Below the pieces are notes generated by a model. It saw only the letters and a program-made list of their open reading frames with translations. It was not told where the DNA came from and did no database searches. Of a stretch of 64,000 nucleotides of DNA, positions 1 through 8,322 are shown piece by piece (positions within the stretch are counted from its first letter, which is position 1; each line of letters begins with the position of its first letter). The stretch spans positions 62,001-126,000 of the forward strand of contig NZ_JAHYCB010000006.1 of the NCBI RefSeq assembly GCF_019430945.1. Direction: 5' to 3'. A program made the translations under genes and the position numbers. The DNA is from Neorhizobium populisoli (lineage in GTDB: Bacteria > Pseudomonadota > Alphaproteobacteria > Rhizobiales > Rhizobiaceae).

Positions 1-99
1 GGTTTTCTGGAAAAGCCGCGCCACGGCTTCGATATCATTCCGCTCGAAATCGCGGACCGTTGCCGCTTCGGTTTTGCCCGTCCCAATTTTGCCTGTCAT
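1..99 (-). CDS. N-terminal fragment of a GNAT-like protein (cut by window edge)
   Basis: Only the first 33 codons are present; the gene runs leftward off the window. The ATG at 99-97 is preceded on the minus strand by an AGGAG ribosome binding site. The visible stretch VRDFERNDIEAVARLFQKT resembles the first beta strand and helix of GNAT acyltransferases, where a 'R-x-x-x-x-D-x-x-A-V-A-x-L-F' pattern is usual. There is too little sequence to name a substrate, and the family call itself is tentative. Confidence 0.5.
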   Translation of the reverse strand, partial: MTGKIGTGKTEAATVRDFERNDIEAVARLFQKT

Positions 100-155
100 G
101 GGCAATCTCCTGCTGTTGAGCTGGAACTTGCATGAGGAGAATTAAAATAAACGAA

Positions 156-180
156 AAGGCCCCGCGAAATGCGGGGCCTT
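156..180 (-). terminator. Rho-independent terminator after the PRC-barrel gene
   Basis: Arms AAGGCCCCGC and GCGGGGCCTT form a 10-bp stem around GAAAT. Read on the minus strand the stem is followed by a T-rich tract, so it fits the end of the leftward PRC-barrel gene. It also separates that gene from the partial gene at the window edge. Confidence 0.75.
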
Positions 181-205
181 GAATGGGATTTTCCGGCTGT
201 AGACG

Positions 206-598
206 TTACATCCAATACGGCGGAACGCCGTAATAATCGTAGATCGTCCGGCCCTTGTCGTTATACCAGGTATCGTCGTCGAGATCCTTGTAGCGCGGGG
301 CGCCGGTGATCTGGTCCTTGGTCAGGTCGATGCGGTAGCCGTCGAGCTGTTCGTCATAGTGGAGCTTTTCCCACGGCAGCGGATAATAGTCGTCGCCGAT
401 GCCAAAAAAGCCACCGAAGCTCAAGACCGCATAACCGACGCGGCCGCCGCGCTTTTCGAGAAGCACGCGAGCGATGGAGCCAATATGCTTGCCGTCTGCG
501 CCATAGACCTTGGTGCCTTCCACCTTGTCGCTGGCGATCAGCGACGGGGTGTCCTTGACGTAAGGGTTCTGGCCAGCTCGTGTTTCCTGATGCAGCAT
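206..598 (-). CDS. PRC-barrel domain protein
   Basis: A 130-residue soluble protein. Residues from about 20 to 90 fit a PRC-barrel: a 'VYGADGKHIGSIARVLLEK' strand-turn-strand followed by 'YAVLSFGGFFGIGDDYYPLPWEKL'. PRC-barrels occur in RimM, photosynthetic reaction centre H subunits and many small stress proteins; stand-alone copies have no defined reaction. The ATG at 598 is chosen because GGAGGTG lies six bases upstream; the longer open frame to 700 lacks this. The C-terminus is rich in Tyr, Asp and Pro. A match to the EcfG promoter consensus upstream (642-666) suggests general-stress control. The PRC-barrel call is firm, the function unknown. Confidence 0.85.
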   Translation of the reverse strand: MLHQETRAGQNPYVKDTPSLIASDKVEGTKVYGADGKHIGSIARVLLEKRGGRVGYAVLSFGGFFGIGDDYYPLPWEKLHYDEQLDGYRIDLTKDQITGAPRYKDLDDDTWYNDKGRTIYDYYGVPPYWM

Positions 599-641
599 GA
601 TGCACCTCCATGTTTTTCTTGATTTATTGTCACAGCAGGAG

Positions 642-666
642 AACGTGTGCCCGCAGCGGAGGTTCC
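642..666 (-). promoter_or_regulatory. EcfG (RpoE2)-type general stress promoter
   Basis: On the minus strand GGAAC (666-662) and CGTT (645-642) are separated by exactly 16 bases, matching the alphaproteobacterial EcfG/RpoE2 consensus GGAAC-N16/17-CGTT. The -10 element lies 44 bases before the ATG of the PRC-barrel gene, a normal leader length. Confidence 0.75.
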
Positions 667-710
667 GAGAATTCCGCTTTAGCCGAGCCTTTGTCGGCAA
701 TCACACAACA

Positions 711-726
711 TTGACGTTTACGTCAA
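711..726. promoter_or_regulatory. Palindromic operator candidate upstream of fadD
   Basis: TTGACGT-TT-ACGTCAA is a perfect 7-bp dyad with a two-base centre, 145 bases before the fadD ATG and about 110 before the PRC-barrel ATG. Palindromes of this TTGACGT/ACGTCAA type are seen for regulators of fatty-acid and branched-chain amino-acid degradation in proteobacteria (recalled, not matched). A possible -10 element CATAAT lies at 778-783. Confidence 0.5.
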
Positions 727-792
727 AGTTATTTAGCTGTCACATCATGCCTCTGGCTTGAAGCCATCACGTCGTGGCATAATCTGTTTCTC

Positions 793-817
793 GCGGCAAA
801 GTGGAGGACTTTGCCGC
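793..817 (+). promoter_or_regulatory. Leader hairpin with GGAGG loop before fadD
   Basis: GCGGCAAAGT and ACTTTGCCGC form a perfect 10-bp stem with the loop GGAGG, 53 bases before the fadD start. No T tract follows, so it is not a classical terminator. If the promoter is at about 778-783 the hairpin sits near the 5' end of the fadD mRNA. Confidence 0.55.
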
Positions 818-870
818 TGGCGCGCTTGGGAAGGCGTGAGATAACAAGAAGAACGAACGAGGAGGTCAGC

Positions 871-2568
871 ATGAACGAAGTCACCGCCCGCACCGAGGCC
901 CATCCCGGCAGGACATGGCTCGCCTCTTATCCGCCCACCGTGCCGGCGGAGATCCCGCCGCTGAAGCACAGGTCGCTCGGCGAGCTCTTCGAGGAAAGCT
1001 GCGCGCTTTATGCCGACCGGCCGGCTTTCTCCAGCATGGGCAAATCGCTGACCTTCCGGCAGCTCGAAGCCGAAAGCCGCAAGATTGCCGCCTGGCTGCA
1101 GGCGCAGGGCCTCGTCAAGGGTGACCGCGTTGCGGTCATGCTGCCAAACATCCTGCAGAACCCCGTCATTGTTTACGGCATCCTGCGCATCGGCCTCGTG
1201 GTGGTGAACGTCAACCCGCTCTATACGCCCCGCGAACTGCAGCATCAGCTGAAGGATGCCGGCGCCAAAGCGCTGTTCACGCTGGAGAATTTTGCCCATA
1301 CGGTGCAGCAGGCACTGCCGAACACAGACGTCAAGCATGTGGTCGTCGCGACCATGGGCGACATGCTCGGCCTCAAGGGTCATATCGTCAATCTCGTCGT
1401 GCGCCGGGTGAAGAAGCTGGTGCCGGAATGGTCTTTGCCTTCGGCAAAAAGCTTTAAGCAGGTTCTGGCCGAGGGCGCGGCCAAGGCCATGAAACCCGTC
1501 GAGGTTTCCGGCCCGGACATCGCCTTCCTGCAATATACCGGCGGCACGACCGGCGTTTCCAAGGGAGCGATCCTGACCCACGCCAACCTGCTGGCCAACA
1601 AGGAGCAGATGGGCTTCTGGCTGGATACGGCTTTCCTGAACAAGCCGCGCCCGGAGCAGATCCAGTTCCTGTGCGCGCTGCCGCTCTACCACATCTTCGC
1701 GCTGACGGTGAATTCGCTGATGGGCATCGCCACCGGCGGCCACAATATCCTGATCGCCAACCCGCGCGACATCCCGGCCTTCGTCAAGGAGCTGCAGAAG
1801 TACAAGATCCACGTCTTCCCGGGCCTCAATACGCTGTTCAACGCGCTGATGAACAATGCCGAGTTCCAGAAACTCGACCAGTCTTCGCTCATCCTCGTCT
1901 TCGGCGGTGGCATGGCGGTGCAGCGGCCGGTGGCGGAACGCTGGATGAAGATGACCGGCTGCCCGATCACCGAGGGTTACGGCCTGTCGGAAACCTCGCC
2001 CGTCGCCACGGCCAACCGGCTCGACAAGACGGACTTTACCGGCATGATCGGCTTGCCGATCTCGTCGACCGAAATCTCGATCCGCGACGATGACGGCCAG
2101 GAGGTCGAGCTCGGCCTTGTCGGTGAAATCTGCATTCGCGGCCCGCAGGTCATGGCCGGTTACTGGAACCGCCCGGACGAGACCGCCAAGGTGATGACGG
2201 CGGACAATTATTTCCGTACCGGCGACATGGGCTATATGGACGACCGCGGTTACACCAAGATCGTCGACCGCAAGAAGGACATGATCCTCGTCTCCGGCTT
2301 CAACGTCTATCCAAACGAGGTGGAAGAAGTGGCGGCCATGCATCCGGGCGTCCTGGAATGCGCGGCGATCGGCGTTTCGGACGAACATTCCGGCGAGGCG
2401 GTGAAGCTCTATGTGGTCAAGAAGGACCCGAACCTGACGGAAGCGGACCTGAAGGCCCATTGCGCCGCCAATCTCACCAATTACAAACGGCCGCGTTTCA
2501 TTGAGTTCCGCAGCGAATTGCCGAAGTCGAATGTCGGGAAAATCCTGCGGCGTGAACTGCGTGGATAG
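871..2568 (+). CDS. fadD: Long-chain fatty acid--CoA ligase
   Basis: A 565-residue acyl-adenylate-forming enzyme that activates long-chain fatty acids with ATP and CoA at the inner face of the membrane, feeding beta-oxidation. The P-loop-like motif YTGGTTGVSKG is at residues 222-232, the second motif GYGLSETSP starts at 369, the TGD hinge-region aspartate is D452, and the conserved C-terminal catalytic lysine is K557 in SNVGKILRREL. The length is typical of FadD. The ATG at 871 follows GGAGG by five bases; the open frame extends upstream without a better site. No beta-oxidation genes lie next to it. The upstream palindrome and leader hairpin suggest dedicated regulation. Confidence 0.95.
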   Translation: MNEVTARTEAHPGRTWLASYPPTVPAEIPPLKHRSLGELFEESCALYADRPAFSSMGKSLTFRQLEAESRKIAAWLQAQGLVKGDRVAVMLPNILQNPVIVYGILRIGLVVVNVNPLYTPRELQHQLKDAGAKALFTLENFAHTVQQALPNTDVKHVVVATMGDMLGLKGHIVNLVVRRVKKLVPEWSLPSAKSFKQVLAEGAAKAMKPVEVSGPDIAFLQYTGGTTGVSKGAILTHANLLANKEQMGFWLDTAFLNKPRPEQIQFLCALPLYHIFALTVNSLMGIATGGHNILIANPRDIPAFVKELQKYKIHVFPGLNTLFNALMNNAEFQKLDQSSLILVFGGGMAVQRPVAERWMKMTGCPITEGYGLSETSPVATANRLDKTDFTGMIGLPISSTEISIRDDDGQEVELGLVGEICIRGPQVMAGYWNRPDETAKVMTADNYFRTGDMGYMDDRGYTKIVDRKKDMILVSGFNVYPNEVEEVAAMHPGVLECAAIGVSDEHSGEAVKLYVVKKDPNLTEADLKAHCAANLTNYKRPRFIEFRSELPKSNVGKILRRELRG

Positions 2569-2680
2569 TTCCAGCGTTGCAAGCGAGCGACAGGCGGTAA
2601 CCAAGCGTGCCACCATTCGTCGAAAACCTCGGCGCGGTGATGGACCTCGCGGCGATCCTTGATTAGCCATTCCTACGGGG

Positions 2681-3955
2681 ATGGGCCGGGCAGGATTTGT
2701 TGGAGTTCGCTTGGAAAACCGCGCCGGATTTTCGTCACGTCTGATAACCGCGCTTGTCGTGGCCGTGCTGCTTGCCGGTTGCGCCGGCAGGCCAGAAGGT
2801 GTGCTCATTCCGACTGCAACCCAGGCTGCCGGCGCCTCGAAGGTCGATGTGCTGGTCGCCACGACACGGCGGCCGAGCGACACACCTGGCGTGCTGTTTT
2901 CCGGCGAGCGAGGCAAGGAACCGCAGGTTACCGAGATTGCCGTTTCCATTCCGCCGGACAAAACCCGCGAAGTCGGTCAGGTGCAATGGCCGTCGAAATT
3001 GCCGGCCAATCCGGCCAAGGAATTCGCGACCGTTTCCGTCACACCGCTGAAGCCGGAAAGCGCCCGCAGTTGGCTCGCCGCCAACCTGCCGAAAAGCCGG
3101 CGCGTCATGGTCTTCGTCCACGGGTTCAACAATCGCTACGAGGATGCGGTCTATAGGTTTGCGCAGATCGTCCATGATTCCGGCACGGATGTCGCGCCGG
3201 TCCTGTTCACCTGGCCGTCGCGCGGCAGCATCTTTGCCTATAACTACGACAAGGAAAGTACCAACTATTCCCGCGATGCGCTGGAAATGATGTTGCGGCG
3301 GCTGGCCACGGCCCCGAATGTCGGCGAGATCACCGTCATGGCGCATTCCATGGGAAGCTGGCTGACGGTCGAGGCGCTGCGGCAGATGGCGATCCGCGAC
3401 GGGCGTGTGGCGCCGAAGATCACCAATGTCATTCTTGCCTCGCCGGATCTCGATGTCGATGTCTTTGGCCGGCAGCTTGCGGAGCTCGGGGCCAAGAAGC
3501 CGCATTTCACTTTATTCGTTTCGCAGGACGACCGGGCGCTCAGCCTGTCGCGCCGCATTTCCGGCAATATCGACAGGCTCGGCCAAGTGGACCCGACCAT
3601 CGAGCCCTACCGAACCGAATTCGAAAAGGCCGGCATCGTGGTGCTCGATCTCACCAAACTCAAGGGTGGCGACAGCCTGAACCATGGCAAGTTCGCCGAA
3701 AGCCCGGAAGTGGTGAAACTGATCGGCAACCGACTGATAGCGGGTCAGGCGGTAACCGATAGCGATGTGGGTCTGGGCGAACGGCTCGGCGCCGTCGCAC
3801 TCGGCACGGCCCAGACCGTCGGCAGTGCGGCAAGCGTCGCCGTCAGCACGCCGATCGCTATCTTCGACCCCAATACACGGCGTAACTATAACGACCAGGT
3901 CGACCGGTTCGGCAATTCGATCGGCAATACGGTCCAATCGGCCACCGGGCAATAA
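2681..3955 (+). CDS. Alpha/beta hydrolase lipoprotein (DUF900-like)
   Basis: A secreted, probably lipid-anchored serine hydrolase. Residues 21-34 form a short hydrophobic signal ending in the lipobox LLAGC with the anchoring cysteine at 34. The hydrolase core follows: the oxyanion-turn motif VFVHGFNN at 144-151 and the nucleophile elbow AHSMGS with Ser223; a conserved LASPDLD segment and a late His (SLNHGKF) fit the rest of a catalytic triad. This arrangement matches the DUF900 group; the substrate is unknown. The TTG at 2711 has a better-placed GGAG site than the ATG given here and would keep the signal peptide, so the true start may be ten codons later. It follows fadD by about 110 bases and may be co-transcribed. 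Confidence 0.82.
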   Translation: MGRAGFVGVRLENRAGFSSRLITALVVAVLLAGCAGRPEGVLIPTATQAAGASKVDVLVATTRRPSDTPGVLFSGERGKEPQVTEIAVSIPPDKTREVGQVQWPSKLPANPAKEFATVSVTPLKPESARSWLAANLPKSRRVMVFVHGFNNRYEDAVYRFAQIVHDSGTDVAPVLFTWPSRGSIFAYNYDKESTNYSRDALEMMLRRLATAPNVGEITVMAHSMGSWLTVEALRQMAIRDGRVAPKITNVILASPDLDVDVFGRQLAELGAKKPHFTLFVSQDDRALSLSRRISGNIDRLGQVDPTIEPYRTEFEKAGIVVLDLTKLKGGDSLNHGKFAESPEVVKLIGNRLIAGQAVTDSDVGLGERLGAVALGTAQTVGSAASVAVSTPIAIFDPNTRRNYNDQVDRFGNSIGNTVQSATGQ

Positions 3956-4043
3956 ACGCATTGTCCTCAAGGGCCGTGCTTGATTTGACATGGAAAGGGA
4001 ATAGGTTCCCGTCGATCCCATTTGACGCATCGAGGAATCATCC

Positions 4044-5669
4044 ATGCAGGCCATCGTCCAAGAGCTGAAAGCTGCCGCCGCCAAGACCAATGCCACGGAT
4101 ATCCGTGCGGCCTTTGCCGCCGATCCGCAGCGTTTCGAAAAGTTCAGCGTAAACACCGACGATCTGCTGATGGACTATTCGAAAACGGCCGTGAACGACG
4201 AGGTTCTGGCTCTGCTCGAGAAGCTCGCCGAAGCCGGTGGCGTCGCTGCCAAGCGGGAGGAAATGTTCTCCGGCGTTGCGATCAACTTCACCGAAGGTCG
4301 CGCCGTCCTGCACACCGCGCTTCGCAACCGCACCAACACGCCGGTGCTGGTTGACGGCAAGGATGTGATGCCGGACGTCAATGCCGTGCTGGCCGCCATG
4401 GGCAAGTTTGCCGACGGTATCCGTTCCGGCGCACTGAAGGGCGCGACCGGCGAAAAGATCACCGACGTCGTCAATATCGGCATCGGCGGGTCCGACCTCG
4501 GCCCGGTCATGGCAACGCTGGCACTTGCACCATTTCATGACGGCCCGCGCACGCATTTTGTTTCCAATGTCGATGGCGCCCATATCGCCGACACGCTGAA
4601 GCTGCTCAATGCCGAGACGACGCTGTTCATCATCGCGTCGAAGACCTTCACAACGATCGAAACGATGACAAACGCGGCCTCCGCCCGCAAGTTCATCGCC
4701 GACAAGCTGGGCGACGCGGCCGTCAAGCACCATTTCTGCGCCGTTTCCACCGCGCTCGACAAGGTCGCCGCCTTCGGCATCGAGGAAGAGCGTGTGTTCG
4801 GTTTCTGGGACTGGGTCGGCGGCCGTTATTCGATCTGGTCGGCAATCGGCCTGCCGCTGATGCTCGCCGTCGGACCTGAAAATTTCGGGCATTTCCTCGA
4901 CGGCGCTCATGCGATGGACAACCATTTCCGCACTGCGCCAGTGCGTCAGAACCTGCCGATGCTGCTCGGCCTGATCGGCTTCTATCATCGCAATGTCTTA
5001 GGCTACCCGACCCGCGCCATCCTGCCCTATGACCAGCGACTTCTGCGCTTCCCGGCCTATCTGCAGCAGCTCGACATGGAATCGAACGGCAAGGGCGTGA
5101 CGATCGACGGCACGCCGGTCGAAGGCAATTCCGGCCCGGTCGTCTGGGGTGAGCCCGGCACCAATGGCCAGCATGCCTTCTACCAGCTCATCCACCAGGG
5201 CACGAGCATCATCCCGGCCGAGTTCATGATCGCCGCCAACGGGTTCGAACCGGAACTGCGCCACCAGCACGACCTCCTGATCGCCAACGTTCTGGCCCAG
5301 TCGGAAGCGCTGATGAAGGGCCGTAGCTTCGAGGAAGCCAAGAAGCAGCTGACCGACAAGGGCATGGACGACAAGAAGGCCGATTTCATCGCGCCGCACC
5401 GCGTCTTCACCGGCAACCGCCCGTCGATCACCTTCATCCATGACAAGCTGACGCCGTTTGCTTTCGGTCGCCTCGTGGCGCTTTACGAACATCGCGTCTT
5501 TGTCGAAGGCGTGCTGTTCCGCATCAACTCCTTCGACCAGTGGGGTGTCGAGCTCGGCAAGGAACTGGCGACCGGCCTGCTTCCCGTCGTCGAAGGCAAG
5601 GAAAGCGCTGCCGGCCACGATAGCTCGACGCAGGGCCTCGTGAAGGCGCTGCTCTCCGCGAAGAAGTAA
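4044..5669 (+). CDS. pgi: Glucose-6-phosphate isomerase
   Basis: Interconverts glucose 6-phosphate and fructose 6-phosphate in the cytoplasm. The 541-residue length is that of the long bacterial type. The first family signature surrounds [15 protein letters not shown]; the catalytic glutamate is E370 in [10 protein letters not shown], the catalytic histidine H377, and the C-terminal lysine K506 in [15 protein letters not shown] site precedes the ATG. A methyltransferase gene follows 14 bases after the stop and fructokinase is encoded on the opposite strand just beyond, so two enzymes that meet at fructose 6-phosphate are close neighbours though on different strands. Confidence 0.97.
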   Translation: MQAIVQELKAAAAKTNATDIRAAFAADPQRFEKFSVNTDDLLMDYSKTAVNDEVLALLEKLAEAGGVAAKREEMFSGVAINFTEGRAVLHTALRNRTNTPVLVDGKDVMPDVNAVLAAMGKFADGIRSGALKGATGEKITDVVNIGIGGSDLGPVMATLALAPFHDGPRTHFVSNVDGAHIADTLKLLNAETTLFIIASKTFTTIETMTNAASARKFIADKLGDAAVKHHFCAVSTALDKVAAFGIEEERVFGFWDWVGGRYSIWSAIGLPLMLAVGPENFGHFLDGAHAMDNHFRTAPVRQNLPMLLGLIGFYHRNVLGYPTRAILPYDQRLLRFPAYLQQLDMESNGKGVTIDGTPVEGNSGPVVWGEPGTNGQHAFYQLIHQGTSIIPAEFMIAANGFEPELRHQHDLLIANVLAQSEALMKGRSFEEAKKQLTDKGMDDKKADFIAPHRVFTGNRPSITFIHDKLTPFAFGRLVALYEHRVFVEGVLFRINSFDQWGVELGKELATGLLPVVEGKESAAGHDSSTQGLVKALLSAKK

Positions 5670-5683
5670 GCCGGAGCAAAGCC

Positions 5684-6535
5684 ATGGATGGCAGAGAACC
5701 GAGCCGCACGGCAAAGCAGGTGGCCGGTTCCCGCGCCGCCCATCAGCTTATCGACAATGCATCCGTTTTCATGGACCCGTTCGCGCGGCTGATCCTCGAT
5801 GCCGAAGCGCTGGCCGCAGCGGATGAAAAGGCTCGCGAACCGGGCAGCAAGCCATTCCGCCTGTTTCTTGCTGCCCGCAGCCGTTTTGCGGATGATTGCA
5901 TTGCCGACGAGGTCGAGGCCGGATTGCGGCAAGTGGTCGTGCTCGGTGCGGGGCTTGATACGTTCGGCCTGCGCAATCCCTATCGCGATCTCGGCCTCAA
6001 GGTCTTCGAAGTCGATCATCCGGCGACGCAGACCTGGAAACGGGAACGGCTCGCAGCGTCGAATATCGCCCTCCCCTCCGAACTGAGCTTCGTGCCGGTC
6101 GATTTCGAGCGGGACGATCTGGCGGAAAAGCTTGCAGCCAGCGGCTTCAACAAAGCCGAGCCCGCTCTTTATATATCGCTCGGCGTCGCGCCCTATCTTG
6201 AGCGGCAGACGGTGTTCTCGCTGCTGAGGTTCGTCGCAGGCTCGACCGATACCGGCATCGTCTTCGACTATTCGGAGCCGCTGGAGAATTATGCGCCGGA
6301 AAGACGGGCGCATGCGGAAGCGATGGCCGCAAGGGTGGCAGCGGCGGGCGAGCCGTGGATCACGCTGCTCGATCCGATAGAGCTATCGGACGAGCTGATC
6401 AGGATGGGTTTCCGCGACGTAGAAGATCTCGATCCCACCCGCATGGCAGAACGTTATTTCGGTGTCCCGGCCGGAGGGCCGGATCGTGGTGCCGGCCCGC
6501 ATATTCTCTATGCGAGCACGAAAACCGAAGACTGA
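5684..6535 (+). CDS. Class I SAM-dependent methyltransferase, leucine carboxyl methyltransferase (LCMT/PPM1) family
   Basis: A 283-residue methyltransferase. The SAM-binding glycine motif VVVLGAGLDTFGLR lies at residues 84-97, followed by the acidic second-strand motif VFEVDHPATQ; these and the N-terminal SRTAKQVAGSRAAH segment are typical of the bacterial LCMT-like group that includes polyketide O-methyltransferases. The substrate cannot be inferred. It starts 14 bases after pgi with its own GGAG site and is probably co-transcribed with it. It converges on fructokinase with only three bases between the stops and no terminator visible. Confidence 0.85.
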   Translation: MDGREPSRTAKQVAGSRAAHQLIDNASVFMDPFARLILDAEALAAADEKAREPGSKPFRLFLAARSRFADDCIADEVEAGLRQVVVLGAGLDTFGLRNPYRDLGLKVFEVDHPATQTWKRERLAASNIALPSELSFVPVDFERDDLAEKLAASGFNKAEPALYISLGVAPYLERQTVFSLLRFVAGSTDTGIVFDYSEPLENYAPERRAHAEAMAARVAAAGEPWITLLDPIELSDELIRMGFRDVEDLDPTRMAERYFGVPAGGPDRGAGPHILYASTKTED

Positions 6536-6538
6536 GGC

Positions 6539-7465
6539 TTACAGCCCGATCTCATGCGCAAACGGCGGGTTGGCTCCCGCGCGAGACACCGTAACCGCAG
6601 CGGCCTTCGCACCGAGCGCCAGCGCTTTGCTCACCTGATCTTCGGTCAGCGCGGCGATCTTTTCCTTGGTCAGCAGGTCCTGCATCTTGAAGGATGCAAG
6701 AATACCGGCATCGAACGTGTCGCCGGCACCGACCGTATCGACCACAGTCACGCGCTCGCTCGGCACCGAGACCTTGAAGTTTTTGGTATAACCGGTCGCG
6801 CCATCGGCACCGCGGGTAAGGACGACGAGCTTGGCGCCTTCGTTCAGCCAGTGGGCGGCAAGCGTGTCGTGGTCGCCTTCCATGCCGAACCAGTCCAGAT
6901 CCTCGTCGGAGAACTTGATGATATCGGACATGGCGGCCATGCGGCGCACGCGATCCATATGCTTGGCCTTATCCTTGATGAAGCCGGGGCGGATGTTCGG
7001 GTCGAAGGAGATGACGCGGCTTTTGTATTCACGCACCATCAGCGCCTCGTAGGTGCCGCCGCAGGGTTCGGGGATGAGGCTGATCGCGCCGAAATGCATG
7101 GCTTCACAATCGTCGCCGAGCGCCGGCAGGTCGGCCTCGGTGATCATCCGGCCGGCCGTGCCTTCGTCGTAGAAGGCATAGGTCGCCTGACCGTTGACGA
7201 GTTTGACGAAAGCAATCGTCGTCGGGCGGGAGGAGACAGCGGCGAGGCTGTAGTCGACATTGCTCTTCGCCAGCGTCTCGCGCAGTACATCGCCCATCAT
7301 GTCGTCGGAAATGCCGGTGAAGAAGCCCGTCGGCTGGCCGAGGCGGCCGAGCGCGATGGCCGTATTGAACACCGCACCGCCGGCATAGGGTGCAAATCCC
7401 TTTTCGCCGAGCGTAGTCTCACGCGGTAACATATCGATCAGGGCTTCGCCGCAGCACAAAATCAT
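6539..7465 (-). CDS. frk: Fructokinase (PfkB/ribokinase family)
   Basis: Phosphorylates fructose to fructose 6-phosphate with ATP. The 308-residue protein has the N-terminal substrate-binding GG motif (AYAGGAVFNTAIALGRLG, around 27-43) and the C-terminal PfkB signature DTVGAGDTFDAG with catalytic base D249. Specificity for fructose is inferred from overall similarity to rhizobial fructokinases; another sugar is possible. GGGAGG lies just before the ATG. It is downstream of pyrE on the same strand with a 63-base gap. Confidence 0.88.
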   Translation of the reverse strand: MILCCGEALIDMLPRETTLGEKGFAPYAGGAVFNTAIALGRLGQPTGFFTGISDDMMGDVLRETLAKSNVDYSLAAVSSRPTTIAFVKLVNGQATYAFYDEGTAGRMITEADLPALGDDCEAMHFGAISLIPEPCGGTYEALMVREYKSRVISFDPNIRPGFIKDKAKHMDRVRRMAAMSDIIKFSDEDLDWFGMEGDHDTLAAHWLNEGAKLVVLTRGADGATGYTKNFKVSVPSERVTVVDTVGAGDTFDAGILASFKMQDLLTKEKIAALTEDQVSKALALGAKAAAVTVSRAGANPPFAHEIGL

Positions 7466-7528
7466 GAATTCCTCCCGGGAGCAGCTCGCTCATTCATGCA
7501 CAGGAATAAGCGAGCTTTTGTAAATTGA

Positions 7529-8224
7529 CTAGAGCGAAAGCTCAGTAATGCCGCCATTGCGGCCGGACCATGCGAGCGGCGCATCGAGGAAGGATTCGAC
7601 CTCGGAGAGGGTCCGTTCGTCGAACAGTTTCTGTTCGCGCGCCACGGCGAGCACATTGCGCCATGTCGCGAGATAGTGGAACTGAACCTTGCCGTTCGAG
7701 AAGCGCTCGGCGACCTGCGGATACATGTCGTAGAAGAACAGCGCCATGCCGTGATCGACGACACCACCGGCCGCGCGGATCGCATCGATGAAGGTGAACA
7801 TGCCACCGCCGACCGTCGTCAGGTCTTCGATGACCAGAACGCGGGCGCCTTCCGGCATATGGCCTTCGATCTGGGAATTGCGACCGTGGCCCTTGGGCTT
7901 CTTTCGAACGTAGATCATCGGCAGGCCGAGGCGTTCGGAGAGGAAAGCGGCGAAGGGGATACCGGCCGTCTCGCCGCCGGCGATGCAATCGAATTTCTCG
8001 AAGCCGGCGTCCCGCAGAATGGTGGCGGCTGCGAAATCCATGATCGCCGAGCGGATGCGCGGATAGGAGATCAGCTTGCGGCAATCGATATAGACCGGGC
8101 TCATCATGCCGGAGGATAGTTTATAGGGCTGTTCGGCGTTGAAATGGACCGCTCCGATCTCCCAGAGCATCTTCGCCATCAGCTCTGCCATTACGCCGCG
8201 ATCTGTAAATGTGGTCTGTATCAT
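7529..8224 (-). CDS. pyrE: Orotate phosphoribosyltransferase
   Basis: Joins orotate to PRPP to give OMP in de novo pyrimidine synthesis. The 231-residue protein carries the PRPP-binding motif [13 protein letters not shown] at 119-131 and the flexible-loop lysine segment RKKPKGHG at 107-114. The ATG at 8224 is preferred over the one at 8233 because the GAGG site is nine bases before the former and too close to the latter. pyrC lies 1.4 kb away on the same strand, separated by a GGDEF gene. Confidence 0.94.
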   Translation of the reverse strand: MIQTTFTDRGVMAELMAKMLWEIGAVHFNAEQPYKLSSGMMSPVYIDCRKLISYPRIRSAIMDFAAATILRDAGFEKFDCIAGGETAGIPFAAFLSERLGLPMIYVRKKPKGHGRNSQIEGHMPEGARVLVIEDLTTVGGGMFTFIDAIRAAGGVVDHGMALFFYDMYPQVAERFSNGKVQFHYLATWRNVLAVAREQKLFDERTLSEVESFLDAPLAWSGRNGGITELSL

Positions 8225-8251
8225 CGTGCCCATCCTCGCTTGTCAAAACCA

Positions 8252-8278
8252 CGCGCCGCAATAGCAGCATGCGGCGCG
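8252..8278 (-). terminator. Weak terminator candidate after the GGDEF gene
   Basis: CGCGCCGCA and TGCGGCGCG form a perfect 9-bp stem with a nine-base loop between the end of the leftward GGDEF gene and the start of pyrE. The T tract on the minus strand is short (GGTTTTG), so termination may be partial. Confidence 0.4.
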
Positions 8279-8322
8279 AGGCGCCAGATAAGACGGCGCG
8301 GATAGTTCAAATTAAGGATGGA

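Noticed and set aside
745..2961. Open frame of 738 codons on the minus strand across fadD
   Set aside because: It is antisense to a complete, motif-bearing fadD, shows no family motifs, and is rich in Arg, His and Gly as expected from reverse reading of GC-rich codons.
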